This document shows positions 18,731 through 26,993 of a DNA stretch of 64,000 bases, piece by piece; positions within the stretch are counted from its first letter, which is position 1, and every line of letters starts with the position of its first letter. The stretch is from JBBREP01 sp963716525 (GTDB taxonomy: Bacteria > Actinomycetota > Acidimicrobiia > IMCC26256 > PALSA-610). The notes under the pieces were generated by a model, which had not been told where the DNA came from, did no database searches, and saw only the letters and a program-made list of their open reading frames with translations. The translations under genes were made by a program, and so were the position numbers. Location: NCBI GenBank assembly GCA_963716525.1, contig OY970315.1:2480001-2544000 (forward strand), read 5' to 3'.

Positions 18731-19528
18731 ATGGTGAACGGCACGCTCGAGCATCGCCACGGGCCGTTCACGCACGAGCATCACCATCACGGTCCGCACC
18801 GCCACCTCACATTGGTGTTCCGCTCAACCGATCGCGGCGACCATGATCACGGCGACCATGATCACGGCGACCATGATCACGGCGACCAGGATCATGGTGG
18901 CAGCAGTGGGCACGGGCACACGCACGGGCTCGTCGACCGCTCGATCGTGCGCTCGCGCGCCGGCGTGCGGGCCGTGTCGATCAGTCTCGCGGTGCTTGGC
19001 GCGACGGCCGCGGCGCAGGCGCTCGTGTTCATGCTGTCGGGTTCGGTCGCGTTGCTCGCCGACCTCATCCACAACGGCGGCGACGCGCTCACCGCGGTGC
19101 CGCTGGCGATCGCCTTCCTCGCGCGCAGTGAGCGGGGCGAGCGCGGGGCCGGCATCGCGGTCGTGCTCGCGATCTTCGCGTCGGCCTGCGTCGCCGCGTA
19201 CGAATCCGTCGACCGGTTGATGCACCCGCAACATCTCCACTATTTGCTCCCGCTCGCGCTCGCCGGCGCGATCGGCTTCGCGGGCAACGAGCTCGCGGCG
19301 CGCGTGCGGCTCGACGCCGGCCGGCGGCTGACCAGCCCCGCGCTGATCGCCGACGGTCAGCACGCGCGTGTCGACGGGTTCGTGTCGCTCGCCGTCGTCG
19401 CGTCGGCGATCGTGGTCGCGGCCGGTCTGCGTGCCGCCGACCCGGTCATCGGCCTGGCCATCACGGCGCTGATCCTGCGGATCACCGGGCAGGCCTGGCA
19501 CACGATCCGGAGCGCTCCCACCACGTGA
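18731..19528 (+). CDS. Cation diffusion facilitator, short form with His-rich head
   Basis: About 265 residues. ATG at 18731 preferred over an in-frame GTG at 18725. The cytosolic N-terminus is loaded with His and Asp (HEHHHHGPHRH and four GD[HQ]DH repeats). Six membrane segments follow. Zinc-site motifs are visible in TM2 (ALLADLIHNGGDA, DxxHxxxD) and TM5 (LIADGQHARVDG, DxxHxxxD). It lacks the C-terminal cytosolic dimerisation domain of most CDF exporters and ends right after TM6. Likely exports Zn or a similar divalent metal. Confidence 0.85.
   Translation: MVNGTLEHRHGPFTHEHHHHGPHRHLTLVFRSTDRGDHDHGDHDHGDHDHGDQDHGGSSGHGHTHGLVDRSIVRSRAGVRAVSISLAVLGATAAAQALVFMLSGSVALLADLIHNGGDALTAVPLAIAFLARSERGERGAGIAVVLAIFASACVAAYESVDRLMHPQHLHYLLPLALAGAIGFAGNELAARVRLDAGRRLTSPALIADGQHARVDGFVSLAVVASAIVVAAGLRAADPVIGLAITALILRITGQAWHTIRSAPTT
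18836..18895 (+). repeat. Four tandem 15-bp repeats coding GDHDH
   Basis: Unit GGCGACCATGATCAC at 18836, 18851 and 18866 is exact three times; the fourth (18881-18895) has two changes (CAG for CAT, CAT for CAC). In frame inside the CDF gene, encoding the histidine-rich cytosolic segment. Such units expand and contract by slippage. Confidence 0.9.
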
Positions 19529-19612
19529 CCGCCGCCGGGCAGGCGCGCGATGGAGCACCGGCCGTGCGCTGGGCGCGGCCTCTCGCTACGGGGCTCGGGT
19601 TCGCGTAGCATG

Positions 19613-19626
19613 TAGCCGATCGGCTA
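19613..19626. promoter_or_regulatory. 14-bp palindrome upstream of 19658 gene
   Basis: TAGCCGA followed by TCGGCTA, perfect symmetry, 31 bp before the downstream ATG and overlapping the likely promoter or leader. A repressor-binding site is plausible. Confidence 0.4.
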
Positions 19627-19657
19627 TCCGGCAGGCTTCGACCGTGAGGTGACGACC

Positions 19658-20779
19658 ATGCCCGACGACGAGCAGCTCGACGGCTTTCTCGAGATCCGCA
19701 AGCCCGGCGCGCACCTGGAGGAAGGGGCGGTCGCGGACGACTTCGTGCTGATGCTCGGCGTCGACCTCGTGAACTTCCCGAAGTTCCCGAAGCTCGACGA
19801 CACCGTCACCTACCCGAAGACGAACCTCGACATCCGCGATCAGCTCGACGTCGACTCGGGTGCCGAGCTCGACGACTACAGCGGCGAGTACCGGCCCGAC
19901 CTGCGCTACACCGACTTCTCGACCGACGCGCTCGCCACCCAGCTGATCCCGTGGAGCGAGGCCTACCTGGCGCTCTGCGTGAACGGCTGGGCCGGCGAGG
20001 TCGCCCGCCGCTACGGCGCCGCCACGATGGCCGAGATCGAGTGGACCGCGTGGAACGACCAGGTCGTGCCGGAGCTCGAGCGCCTGCAGCGCGAGTTCCT
20101 TCCCGCGGGCGTCGAGTACGAGGACCCGAACCGGTCGGTGCCCGACGGCGAGCGCCCCGGCACGCGCGTCGTCTGGACCGGTCTGTTCGGTGCGCGCCCC
20201 GACATGACCGCACGCTCGAAGCCGCAGCTCGTCACGTGGTTGCTCGGTGCCCACGAGTACCTGCTGCAGTGCATCGAGTCGTGGGCCACGCAGATCACCG
20301 TCCGCTACGGGCTCGACGTGATGTTCGACATCCAGTACACGCTCTGGGGCAACACGGTGCTGCCCGGCGCGAAGAAGCTCAAGGAGCAGTGTCTCGGCAT
20401 CACCGGCGACACCGTCGCCGACTGGATGAAAGACCTCCAGATGGACGCGACGGCGATGCCCGGCAAGGCGTTCGACTGCGTGTTCGAGATGCCCGAGCCT
20501 GACGTCGGTGTCCTGACGTTCAACCGCTGCGTCGCGGCCGACCAGTGGGAGGCGATGGGTAGGCCCGACATCCTCGAGAAGAACTGCCACTCCACGTGCC
20601 CGAAGTCGATGATCGTCACCACGAAGATGTACAACCCGAACATGAAGGTCGACATCCTCGCGATCCCACCGCGCAAGGATCCGGGCGACGTGTGCTGCAA
20701 GTGGCGCTTCAGCATGCGCACCGAGGACGATCCCGAGTACGTGCCGGTCGAGTTGGGCAGAAAACCGGTGCAGGACTGA
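19658..20779 (+). CDS. Hypothetical cytosolic protein, ATC hydrolase-like weakly
   Basis: About 373 residues. ATG at 19658 supported by GAGG eight bases upstream. No signal peptide or membrane segment. Two regions repeat a theme of W-x-E-x-Y-x-x-C / RYG followed by a W-D-x-V-x-P helix (AYLALCVNGWAGEVARRYG and EYLLQCIESWATQITVRYGLD). A later cysteine-rich part has FNRCVAADQWEAMG, NCHSTCPKSM and DVCCKWRF. The RYG and C-H-x-x-C-P pattern is faintly like L-2-amino-thiazoline-4-carboxylic acid hydrolase-type or DUF6125-type proteins; I am not sure. Preceded by a palindrome that suggests dedicated repression. Confidence 0.6.
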   Translation: MPDDEQLDGFLEIRKPGAHLEEGAVADDFVLMLGVDLVNFPKFPKLDDTVTYPKTNLDIRDQLDVDSGAELDDYSGEYRPDLRYTDFSTDALATQLIPWSEAYLALCVNGWAGEVARRYGAATMAEIEWTAWNDQVVPELERLQREFLPAGVEYEDPNRSVPDGERPGTRVVWTGLFGARPDMTARSKPQLVTWLLGAHEYLLQCIESWATQITVRYGLDVMFDIQYTLWGNTVLPGAKKLKEQCLGITGDTVADWMKDLQMDATAMPGKAFDCVFEMPEPDVGVLTFNRCVAADQWEAMGRPDILEKNCHSTCPKSMIVTTKMYNPNMKVDILAIPPRKDPGDVCCKWRFSMRTEDDPEYVPVELGRKPVQD

Positions 20780-20824
20780 ACGGCGGGGCGCTCGAGACCG
20801 GCAAGGGCGCCCGCGACGATCTCC

Positions 20825-21042
20825 TCAGTGGCGACGCGTCGCCCGCGGCGTGCCGCTGAGGTCGGTGCCCTCTCGGTCTGCGCAACGGTGCAGCTCGACA
20901 CCGTTGACGAACAGCACGCGCTCGCGCGCCCGTCGCGGACGGTCGTGTAGCCGTGCCGCACGACCGCACCCGCGGGTATGTCCAGCTGCTCCTGGCACGC
21001 GGTGCAGCTGTACAAGCCGTCTCGGTAGGCGATCGCGCTCAT
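20825..21042 (-). CDS. Small zinc-ribbon-like protein (frameshifted)
   Basis: About 71 residues if repaired. The ATG at 21042 overlaps the stop of the DEAD-box helicase gene (ATGA), which argues for a real, coupled gene. The first part (MSAIAYRDGLYSCTACQEQLDIPAG) holds a CxxC pair. Near 20935, in a CG-rich run, the frame shifts; the continuation RERVLFVNGVELHRCADREGTDLSG is conserved-looking and ends at 20825. Other cysteines are sparse, so a full zinc ribbon is uncertain. Function unknown; the coupling suggests a role beside the RNA helicase. Confidence 0.55.
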
Positions 21043-22229
21043 CGTGCGTGCGAGCGGTTGGAGGCCGGCCGGCGCTTGCCGCGGGAGCTCGTGCGCCGTT
21101 TGGGTGTATGCCGATCAGCGCTCGGATCGGGCTGGTGCGCACCGCTCGCCATCCCGAGGTCGCGGCGGAGCGTGCGCGACGACGCGCGCTGGTCCGGCGC
21201 CACGAACGACACGACCTTGCCGGTCGCCCCGGCGCGCCCGGTACGGCCCGAGCGGTGCACATACGTCTTGGCGTCGGCGGGCGGATCGAAGTGCAGGACG
21301 CACGCGACCGCGTCGACGTGGATGCCGCGGGCCGCGACGTCGGTGGCGATCAGCGCCTGGACCTTGTCGAGCTTGAAGCCGGCGAGCGCGCGGTCGCGCT
21401 GCGACTGCGAGAGCCCGCCGTGGATCGCGGCAGCGTCGACCCCAGCGGTGTTCAGCTGCTTGGTGAGCCGTTCCGCACCGTGACGGGTGCGTGTGAACAC
21501 GATTGTCGAGCCGTGCGAGCGGACGATCTCGGCGGTGCGGGTGACCCGCTCGTTCGCGGCGAGCTCCTCGAAGTGATGCTCGATGTCGGCCGCGTCGTCG
21601 GCGTCCTCGACCTCGTAGGTGACCGCGTCGTCGCGCTGGTACTTCCGCTGCAGCACGGCGACGTCGCCGTCGAGCGTGGCGGAGAACAGCAACGTCTGGC
21701 GTTGCGGCGACGTCTCGTCGAGGATCCGGCGGACCTCGGGGAGGAAGCCCATGTCGGCCATGCGGTCGGCTTCGTCGATCACGACGATCTCGACGCTGTC
21801 GAGACGCACGGCGTTCTGGTCCATGAGGTCGCGGAGGCGGCCGGGACAGGCGACGAGGATCTCGATGCCGCGCCGCAGCGCCTTCTTCTGCTTCTCGTAG
21901 CCGACGCCGCCGTACACGGTGCACACGCGCTTCTCGCGCACCGCAGCCAGTGGCTCGAGCTCCTTGTGGATCTGCGCGGCGAGCTCGCGGGTGGGTGCGA
22001 GCACGAGCGCGCGCGGCCGCCGCGGCCGCGCTGTGGGCACGCGCACGACGAGCGGGATGCCGAACGCGAGGGTCTTGCCGGAGCCGGTGGGCGCTTTGCC
22101 GCACACGTCGAGGCCGGCGAGGGCGTCGGCGATCGTCGCGGCCTGGACCGGGAACGGCTCGGTGATGGAGCGGCGGCGCAGCGCCGCGGCGAGGTCGGCG
22201 GGCACGCCGATGTCGTGGAAGGTGGGCAC
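21039..22229 (-). CDS. DEAD-box RNA helicase
   Basis: About 396 residues. The GTG at 22229 (VPTFHDIGVPADLAAALRRR) is chosen because AAGGAG lies six bases upstream; the frame continues to 22250. Motifs in order: Q-motif (PFPVQ), I (APTGSGKT), Ia (PTRELA), II (DEAD in VVIDEADRM), III (SAT in LLFSATL), IV (STIVFTRTRHGAERL), V (ATDVAARGIH) and VI (YVHRSGRTGRAG). A short basic tail (PKRRTSSRGKRRPASNRS) probably binds RNA. Preceded by a long leader with a near-consensus -10 box, as in cold-shock helicases, and followed by a 4-nt-overlapping small gene. Confidence 0.93.
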   Translation of the reverse strand: MPTFHDIGVPADLAAALRRRSITEPFPVQAATIADALAGLDVCGKAPTGSGKTLAFGIPLVVRVPTARPRRPRALVLAPTRELAAQIHKELEPLAAVREKRVCTVYGGVGYEKQKKALRRGIEILVACPGRLRDLMDQNAVRLDSVEIVVIDEADRMADMGFLPEVRRILDETSPQRQTLLFSATLDGDVAVLQRKYQRDDAVTYEVEDADDAADIEHHFEELAANERVTRTAEIVRSHGSTIVFTRTRHGAERLTKQLNTAGVDAAAIHGGLSQSQRDRALAGFKLDKVQALIATDVAARGIHVDAVACVLHFDPPADAKTYVHRSGRTGRAGATGKVVSFVAPDQRASSRTLRRDLGMASGAHQPDPSADRHTPKRRTSSRGKRRPASNRSHAR

Positions 22230-22401
22230 GTGGTTCTCCTTGCTGCGCACCGTCGCGCAGCTGCGATCAAATTCGTCGTTCGGACGGGCGCACGTTCTCG
22301 AGCGCCGTCAGACGAGCAACGAAGATCGAGTCGGAGCGGCCGTTTCGTGGAGCCGCCCCAGAACATGAGCATCGACATCACAATGGGTAATGCCAATGCT
22401 C

Positions 22402-22407
22402 AGTATA
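22402..22407 (-). promoter_or_regulatory. Candidate -10 box of the DEAD-box helicase
   Basis: On the minus strand TATACT, one base from the TATAAT consensus, in an AT-richer pocket. The -35 region is weak (CGAACT at 17-bp spacing). Transcription would start near 22395 and give a leader of about 165 nt containing inverted arms TGAGCAT/ATGCTCA. Confidence 0.45.
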
Positions 22408-22497
22408 CCAGGGTCGCGCGCACGAGTTCGCCAGGACCTGGCCCCGCTCGCGCCCGGCGGTACGCGCCCGAAAGAATGCTCGCGTCGCGGTGGCGCG

Positions 22498-22908
22498 TCA
22501 CGCTGAACGGGCCGACGACGCCTTCAGCAAGCGTTCGCCGGTCGCGTAGACCAACGCGTGGTGCATACAGGATGCGGCGCCGAGCACGACGGCGAGCGTA
22601 CGCTTTCGCACGGAACACAATGCGGCTACTGCAAGGCCGGAGATGGCCAGCTCCTCGGCGAGTCGCGTTGATTCGGCGAAGCGCCCCAGCTGACGGAAGT
22701 CGACCGCGCCCCACACCCCGAACGCGATCGCCGGCGCCCCGATCGCGCGCAACGTTCGCGCCGCCGCCCCCTCGCCACTTTCGTAACCCCAGTACGCGAA
22801 CGCGGCGACGATTCCGCTTTCCATCAGCCCGCGCAGGCCGATATTCGCGGCGGCGACGGGCGTCAGGGAAGTGACGTCGTGCGCGACATCACCAGCTCCG
22901 CATGACAC
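22498..22908 (-). CDS. YrdB-like (DUF2568) membrane protein
   Basis: About 136 residues with four hydrophobic segments. NIGLRGLMESGIVAAFAYWGYESGEGAAARTLRAIGAPAIAFGVWGAVDFRQLGRFAE contains the FAYWGYxxG and APxxAxxxWG pattern of the YrdB/DUF2568 family, integral membrane proteins of unknown role. The start is uncertain: ATG at 22908 or GTG at 22875. A 270-bp gap separates it from the helicase start. Confidence 0.75.
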   Translation of the reverse strand: MSCGAGDVAHDVTSLTPVAAANIGLRGLMESGIVAAFAYWGYESGEGAAARTLRAIGAPAIAFGVWGAVDFRQLGRFAESTRLAEELAISGLAVAALCSVRKRTLAVVLGAASCMHHALVYATGERLLKASSARSA

Positions 22909-23021
22909 GACGGGGCCATACCCAGAGCCGTCGGCGCGTAAGCGAACCTCACCGCAGAGCCGCTCGCCGGAGGAGGCGCATCAGGCGACCTTCGGCCTGG
23001 CGTGCGCGGTGCCCCGCCGAG

Positions 23022-23603
23022 TCAGGCTCGCGAACCTGCGGCCCTCGTTGGCGCGCGGCGCGACCAACAGGCGCGCAGCGCATCCGGAACCCGCCCGTAG
23101 CACTCGCCGGTGAGCACCTTGGGTACCTCGTTCGCAATGCGCAGCACCGACGCGATCTCACCGCCGTTGCCGATCGCGGTCACCGTGTGCGAACGACGCC
23201 GCTCGGGATGCTGGCTCGGGCGCGTGCGGCACTCGCCGTCGTCGTCGAGCGGCGCCGCCCACCCGGTGGTGATCAAGACCAGCACGAGACAGTCGGGCGG
23301 CGGCACGATGTGCCGCATGAGCAAGTCATGATCGACCTCGGGCCAATGCGCGACGCTCGCGTCGCCCTCGGTCGATCCGCCGAGCAGCGCGAACAGTTGC
23401 GGGTCGCTGCGATCCGCGGGCTCCGCGAGAAGGGCTTGATCGAATGTCTTGGTCACGGCGACGAGGTCGACCCCGCCGTCGGATCGAAGTACAGGAACGG
23501 CAACCACTGTCGGACCTCCGAAGCAGATGTGAGCGGTTGGAGGTCCGCGTGGCGTGGACGCCTCGACGGCATCGCTCGATGCCGCCTCACTGCAAAGGTA
23601 CAT
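23022..23603 (-). CDS. Conserved hypothetical protein
   Basis: Up to 193 residues from ATG 23603; the true start may lie further in. The middle and C-terminal half (DCLVLVLITTGWAAPLDDDGECRTRPSQHPERRRSHTVTAIGNGGEIASVLRIANEVPKVLTG) carries a GWAxPL ... RPSxHPxRRR pattern I recall from actinobacterial hypothetical proteins of similar size. No membrane segment, signal peptide or catalytic motif is evident. It follows, on the same strand, an AbiEi-like gene 37 nt upstream. Confidence 0.6.
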   Translation of the reverse strand: MYLCSEAASSDAVEASTPRGPPTAHICFGGPTVVAVPVLRSDGGVDLVAVTKTFDQALLAEPADRSDPQLFALLGGSTEGDASVAHWPEVDHDLLMRHIVPPPDCLVLVLITTGWAAPLDDDGECRTRPSQHPERRRSHTVTAIGNGGEIASVLRIANEVPKVLTGECYGRVPDALRACWSRRAPTRAAGSRA

Positions 23604-23639
23604 GTTGCCTGCGACACCGTCTTGTCGATGGAAGTCCTC

Positions 23640-24555
23640 TCAGGCGGCGAGCGTCGTGCGCAGCTCCTGGATGAACGCGGCGGGGCGCTCGGTGACCTTG
23701 GCCCACGTGGCGAATACGAGCTTGAAGCCGAGTTGGCCCGGCACGCTCCACTTCTCGTTGTTGTACTCGTAGTCGACGGGATCGTCGTGCCAGCGTTTGC
23801 CGTTCGTCTCGAGAATCGTGCGGTGGTCGAGGAAGCCGAAGTCGAAGTAGTACCGACGCCTCTCGCCCTCGAGTGGGTGCTCGCGCACGAAGTCGGTGAT
23901 GCCATGGGCGACGAGCAGGCGGCGGGTCTTGACCTCGAGCGTCGAACGCGACGGATGCTTCGGGTCGAGTTCCTCGAGCAACGCGCGCAGCGTCGCCACT
24001 CCCGGTTGCCCCGCCTTGGCGTGCCGGTCGAGGTACGCGTGTATCGCCTGCGTCGACGTCAACTGTCGACGGCGTGCATGCTCGAACGCGACCTCGAGAC
24101 TCTCGCCGTCGAGCAGGTGCGCGAGCCGCACGATCGTCGCTTCGACGCCGGTGACGTGCACGCCGTGGTACCGGCGGATCATCAACGCGGCGCGCCGGTC
24201 GGTGCGCGACACGACGACACTCTGGTGCCGCTTCTGCATGGTGCGGGGCACGACGATCTCCGGGTCGTCGCTGCTCACGCCCTCGAGCCCGTACTCCGCG
24301 CCCGCGGATCGGCCGGCGGCCGCGGCGCCGGCGCCGGCCCAGAGCAGGGCGGCATGCAGGCGCTGCGCGGCGAGATCGGGGGACCGCGGTGAGCCGGTAC
24401 GTGTCGGGGAGGAGGCGTTCGACCACCCCGGCATCCACGAGACACCCGAGCTGGCGCCGGCTCACACCCTGCGCCACCGCGTCCGCGCCGCGGAACGCGC
24501 CGCACGTGCTCGCTGTGAGGCGCGACAGCGCCCGAATGCTGCGACCTTGTGTCAT
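23640..24555 (-). CDS. AbiEi-like regulator fused to VSR/DUF559-like nuclease fold (frameshifted)
   Basis: About 304 residues if repaired. ATG at 24555 (MTQGRSIRALSRL). The N-terminus VAQGVSRRQLGCLVDAGVVERLLPDTYRLT is the winged-helix opening of AbiEi-type antitoxin/regulator proteins. At a run of five C near 24385-24390 the frame shifts and continues PDLAAQRLHAALLWAG. The C-terminal 90 residues (TLEVKTRRLLVAHGITDFVREHP ... YYFDFGFLDHRTILETNGKRWHDD) have the D-x(n)-E-x-N/D-G pattern of the VSR-like PD-(D/E)XK fold (DUF559). No partner AbiEii toxin is adjacent. Solo proteins of this type are common in actinobacteria; activity is unknown. Confidence 0.8.
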
Positions 24556-24618
24556 TCCATGTCCCCTGCGGTAGCTGACGCACACAAGGTGCGGGGCAGG
24601 GGAGGGATCTGATGGAAG

Positions 24619-24692
24619 TACGCCCCCCGGGACTCGAACCCGGAACCTGCGGATTAAGAGTCCGACGCTCTGACCAGTTGAGCTAGAGGCGC
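24619..24692 (-). tRNA. tRNA-Lys (CTT)
   Basis: A 74-nt cloverleaf on the minus strand: acceptor GCGCCTC with GGGGCGT, D arm AGCTCAACTGGTCAGAGC, anticodon loop CTCTTAA (anticodon CTT), and T arm CCGGG-TTCGAGT-CCCGG. One mismatch in the anticodon stem (T27-C43). No encoded CCA. Confidence 0.93.
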
Positions 24693-24696
24693 AGGT

Positions 24697-24712
24697 GCTC
24701 GCAGCTGCGAGC
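24697..24712. promoter_or_regulatory. 16-bp perfect palindrome between tRNA-Lys and epimerase
   Basis: GCTCGCAG directly followed by CTGCGAGC, 5 bp upstream of the tRNA-Lys 5' end and about 70 bp before the divergent epimerase start. Could be an operator or a processing hairpin in the tRNA leader. Confidence 0.35.
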
Positions 24713-24780
24713 CTGACGATCATACCGAACGCCGAGCGCCTGACTCGGGTGAGCACGCGGCGGTCCGTAGGCTCACGACC

Positions 24781-25732
24781 GTGGATGTCCTCGTCACCGG
24801 TTCGAGCGGGCTCATCGGCCGCGCGCTCGACGAGCGCCCTCGAGGCGCGGGGCGACCGGGTGGTGCCGCTCACGCGCCAGGCCGGCGCATCGCCGTCGTG
24901 GAACCCGGAGCAGGGCACGATCAGCGGTCCGGTCGACGGCTTCGACGCGGTGGTGCACCTCGCCGGCGAGCCCCTCGCCGCCATCCGCTGGACGGAGGCG
25001 AAGAAGCGGAGGCTGCGCGACAGCCGCATCCGCGGCACCGAGCTGCTCGCCGCCGCGCTGGCGCGCGCCGAGCGCAAGCCTTCGGTGCTCGTGTCGGGGT
25101 CGGCCGTCGGCTACTACGGCGACCGGGGCCGCGAGGAACTGCTCGACGAGCAGTCGAGCCCGGGCGACGACTTTCTCGCGACGCTCTGCCGTGAGTGGGA
25201 GGCCGCCACGGGCGCGGCGAGCGACGCGGGCATCCGTGTGGCGCACGTGCGCACCGGCCTGGTGCTGAGCGGCGACGGCGGCGTGCTCGCGACGATGCTG
25301 CGGCCGTTCAAGCTCGGGCTCGGCGGCAAGCTCGGCGCGGGCCGGCAGTACATGAGCTGGATCTCGATCGTCGACGAGGTGCGCGCCATCCTGCACCTGA
25401 TCGACCACCCCGAGATATCCGGCCCGGTGAACCTCACCGCGCCGCACCCGGTGACGAACGAGGTGTTCACCAAGCTGCTCGCCGAGGCGCTGCACCGCCC
25501 GGCGTTCATGCCGCTGCCGTCGGCGGTGTTGCGCGCCGCGCTGGGCCGTGAGCTCGCCGACGAGCTGCTCCTGCACGGCCAGCGCGTGTTCCCGAAGAAG
25601 CTCGAGGCCAGCAACTTCGCGTTCGAGCACGTGACCCTCGAAGCCGCGTTGCGCGCGCTGCTCTCCGGCCACACGAGGGTGACTGAGGGGACTCGAACCC
25701 CCGACCTACGGGACCACAACCCGTCGCTCTAA
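24781..25732 (+). CDS. TIGR01777-type NAD-dependent epimerase (frameshifted; runs into tRNA-His)
   Basis: About 316 residues. GTG at 24781 gives VDVLVTGSSGLIGRAL, the GxxGxxG Rossmann loop. Near 24828-24832 the frame shifts to TSALEARGDRVVPLTRQ, as if one G were extra. AVVHLAGEPLA, SGSAVGYYGDRG, MSWISIVDEVRAILHLI and PVNLTAPHPVTN are the diagnostic stretches of the YfcH/SDR39U1 family. The conserved fold ends around LRALL; no stop follows, and the frame continues antisense through tRNA-His (tail EGTRTPDLRDHNPSL) to 25732. That tail is a known annotation artefact type, so the true stop may have been lost by an indel. Confidence 0.85.
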
Positions 25733-25752
25733 CCAGCTGAGCTACAGCCACC
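25678..25752 (-). tRNA. tRNA-His (GTG)
   Basis: On the minus strand: acceptor GTGGCTG with CAGTCAC, an extra 5' G (25752) opposite discriminator C, as in histidine tRNAs; D arm AGCTCAGCTGGTTAGAGC; anticodon stem-loop ACGGG-TTGTGGT-CCCGT (anticodon GTG); T arm GGGGG-TTCGAGT-CCCCT. No CCA encoded. Confidence 0.95.
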
Positions 25753-25847
25753 AGGAAGCGTCGCATCGTACTCGACGCCCGCGTGCGGTCTCCTCGCGTT
25801 CGCGCTTGAGTAGCGTGCGGCACCGACACCGTGGTCCGGGGGGATCG

Positions 25848-26936
25848 ATGCCGTCACCATCCGCACGCGTCCTCACGCACGCCGCCGGCGGCATGCTTGT
25901 GGTCGTGCTCGCCGCCTGCTCGTCCTCGTCGAGCACGAGCACGGCGACGGCCGCCCGCGCCGCCGGGGCCTCCCGCGCCGCCGGGGCCACCACCGCTCCG
26001 AGCGCGCCACCGACCACCGCGGCGCGCAGCGCCGGCTGTGACAAGTCGGCGGCGGCGGGGCAGCGCACCATCCACATCACCTCGAGCGGGGTCGACCGCT
26101 GGTACCTGCGCGACGTGCCCGCGCTGAAGTCCCAAAGCACGACGCCCGTGGCGATGCCGCTCGTCGTCGACGTCCACGGCTACCAGGAGGGCGCGAAGAT
26201 CCATGCCGCGATGAGCGGCATGGGTGCGTACGGCGACGCGCACGGCTTCGTGACCGCCACGCCGAACGGGCTCGGTGCGGTGCCGCACTGGGACACCAAT
26301 CTCGGTTCCGCCGACCTGAAGTTCATCGGCGACGTCGTCGACGACGTGGAGCGCTCGCTGTGCATCGACACGCGGCGCGTCTACGCCACCGGACTGTCGC
26401 AGGGCGCGTTCATGTCGTCGGCGATCGCGTGCGAGTACGCCGATCGCTTCGCCGCGGTGGCACCGGTTGCCGGCATCACCGCGAACATCAAGGGCTGCCA
26501 GCCGGCGCGGCCGGTGCCGATCATCACGTTCCACGGCACCGCCGACCGCTTCGTGGCGTACGACGGCGGGCTCGGGCCCGCCGCGCTCGACCTGCCCGCG
26601 CCCGACGGCTCGGGCCGCAAGCTGCGTGACGTGCCCGGGGTGTTGAACGCGGCGCGCTCGCCGTCGGTGCCCGAGCAGCTCGCAGCGTGGGCGAAGCGCA
26701 ACGGCTGCACGCTCACGCTGCACACGCGCACGATCGCGGGCGACGTGACGTTGCTGTCGTACCCGTGCCCGAAGGGCCGCGAGGTCGAGCTCTACCGTGT
26801 CACCGGCGGCGGGCACAGTTGGCCGGGCAGCGCGTTCTCGGCGTCTCCGGTGGTTGCCAATGTGGTGGGCAAGACCACGATGTCGATCGACGCCACCAAG
26901 CTGATCTGGGCCTTCTTCCAGCGCCACTCGCTCTGA
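25848..26936 (+). CDS. Secreted lipoprotein of the LpqC/PHB-depolymerase family
   Basis: About 362 residues. The ATG at 25848 opens a lipoprotein signal with lipobox LAAC (VVVLAACSSSSS), then a low-complexity Ser/Thr/Ala linker of about 50 residues. The alpha/beta-hydrolase core shows VVDVHGYQEGA (oxyanion region), the nucleophile elbow GLSQGAF, TFHGTADRFVAYDGG and the catalytic-histidine segment GGGHSWPG. This set matches esterase/poly(3-hydroxybutyrate) depolymerases of the LpqC type, often feruloyl or acetyl esterases. It acts outside the membrane; the substrate is not known. Confidence 0.88.
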   Translation: MPSPSARVLTHAAGGMLVVVLAACSSSSSTSTATAARAAGASRAAGATTAPSAPPTTAARSAGCDKSAAAGQRTIHITSSGVDRWYLRDVPALKSQSTTPVAMPLVVDVHGYQEGAKIHAAMSGMGAYGDAHGFVTATPNGLGAVPHWDTNLGSADLKFIGDVVDDVERSLCIDTRRVYATGLSQGAFMSSAIACEYADRFAAVAPVAGITANIKGCQPARPVPIITFHGTADRFVAYDGGLGPAALDLPAPDGSGRKLRDVPGVLNAARSPSVPEQLAAWAKRNGCTLTLHTRTIAGDVTLLSYPCPKGREVELYRVTGGGHSWPGSAFSASPVVANVVGKTTMSIDATKLIWAFFQRHSL

Positions 26937-26963
26937 CGCGACGGGCCTGTAGCGCTACGTCGA

Positions 26964-26980
26964 GCGTCGCTGTGCGACGC
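26964..26980. terminator. Hairpin between convergent genes
   Basis: GCGTCGC, loop TGT, GCGACGC. A 7-bp perfect stem between the stops at 26936 and 26994, positioned to end both convergent transcripts. No T-tract. Confidence 0.55.
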
Positions 26981-26993
26981 GCGACGACGCCCT

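Noticed and set aside
18836..18895. Tandem repeats as a possible CRISPR
   Set aside because: Units are 15 bp, contiguous, without spacers, and code for a His-Asp repeat in a transporter.
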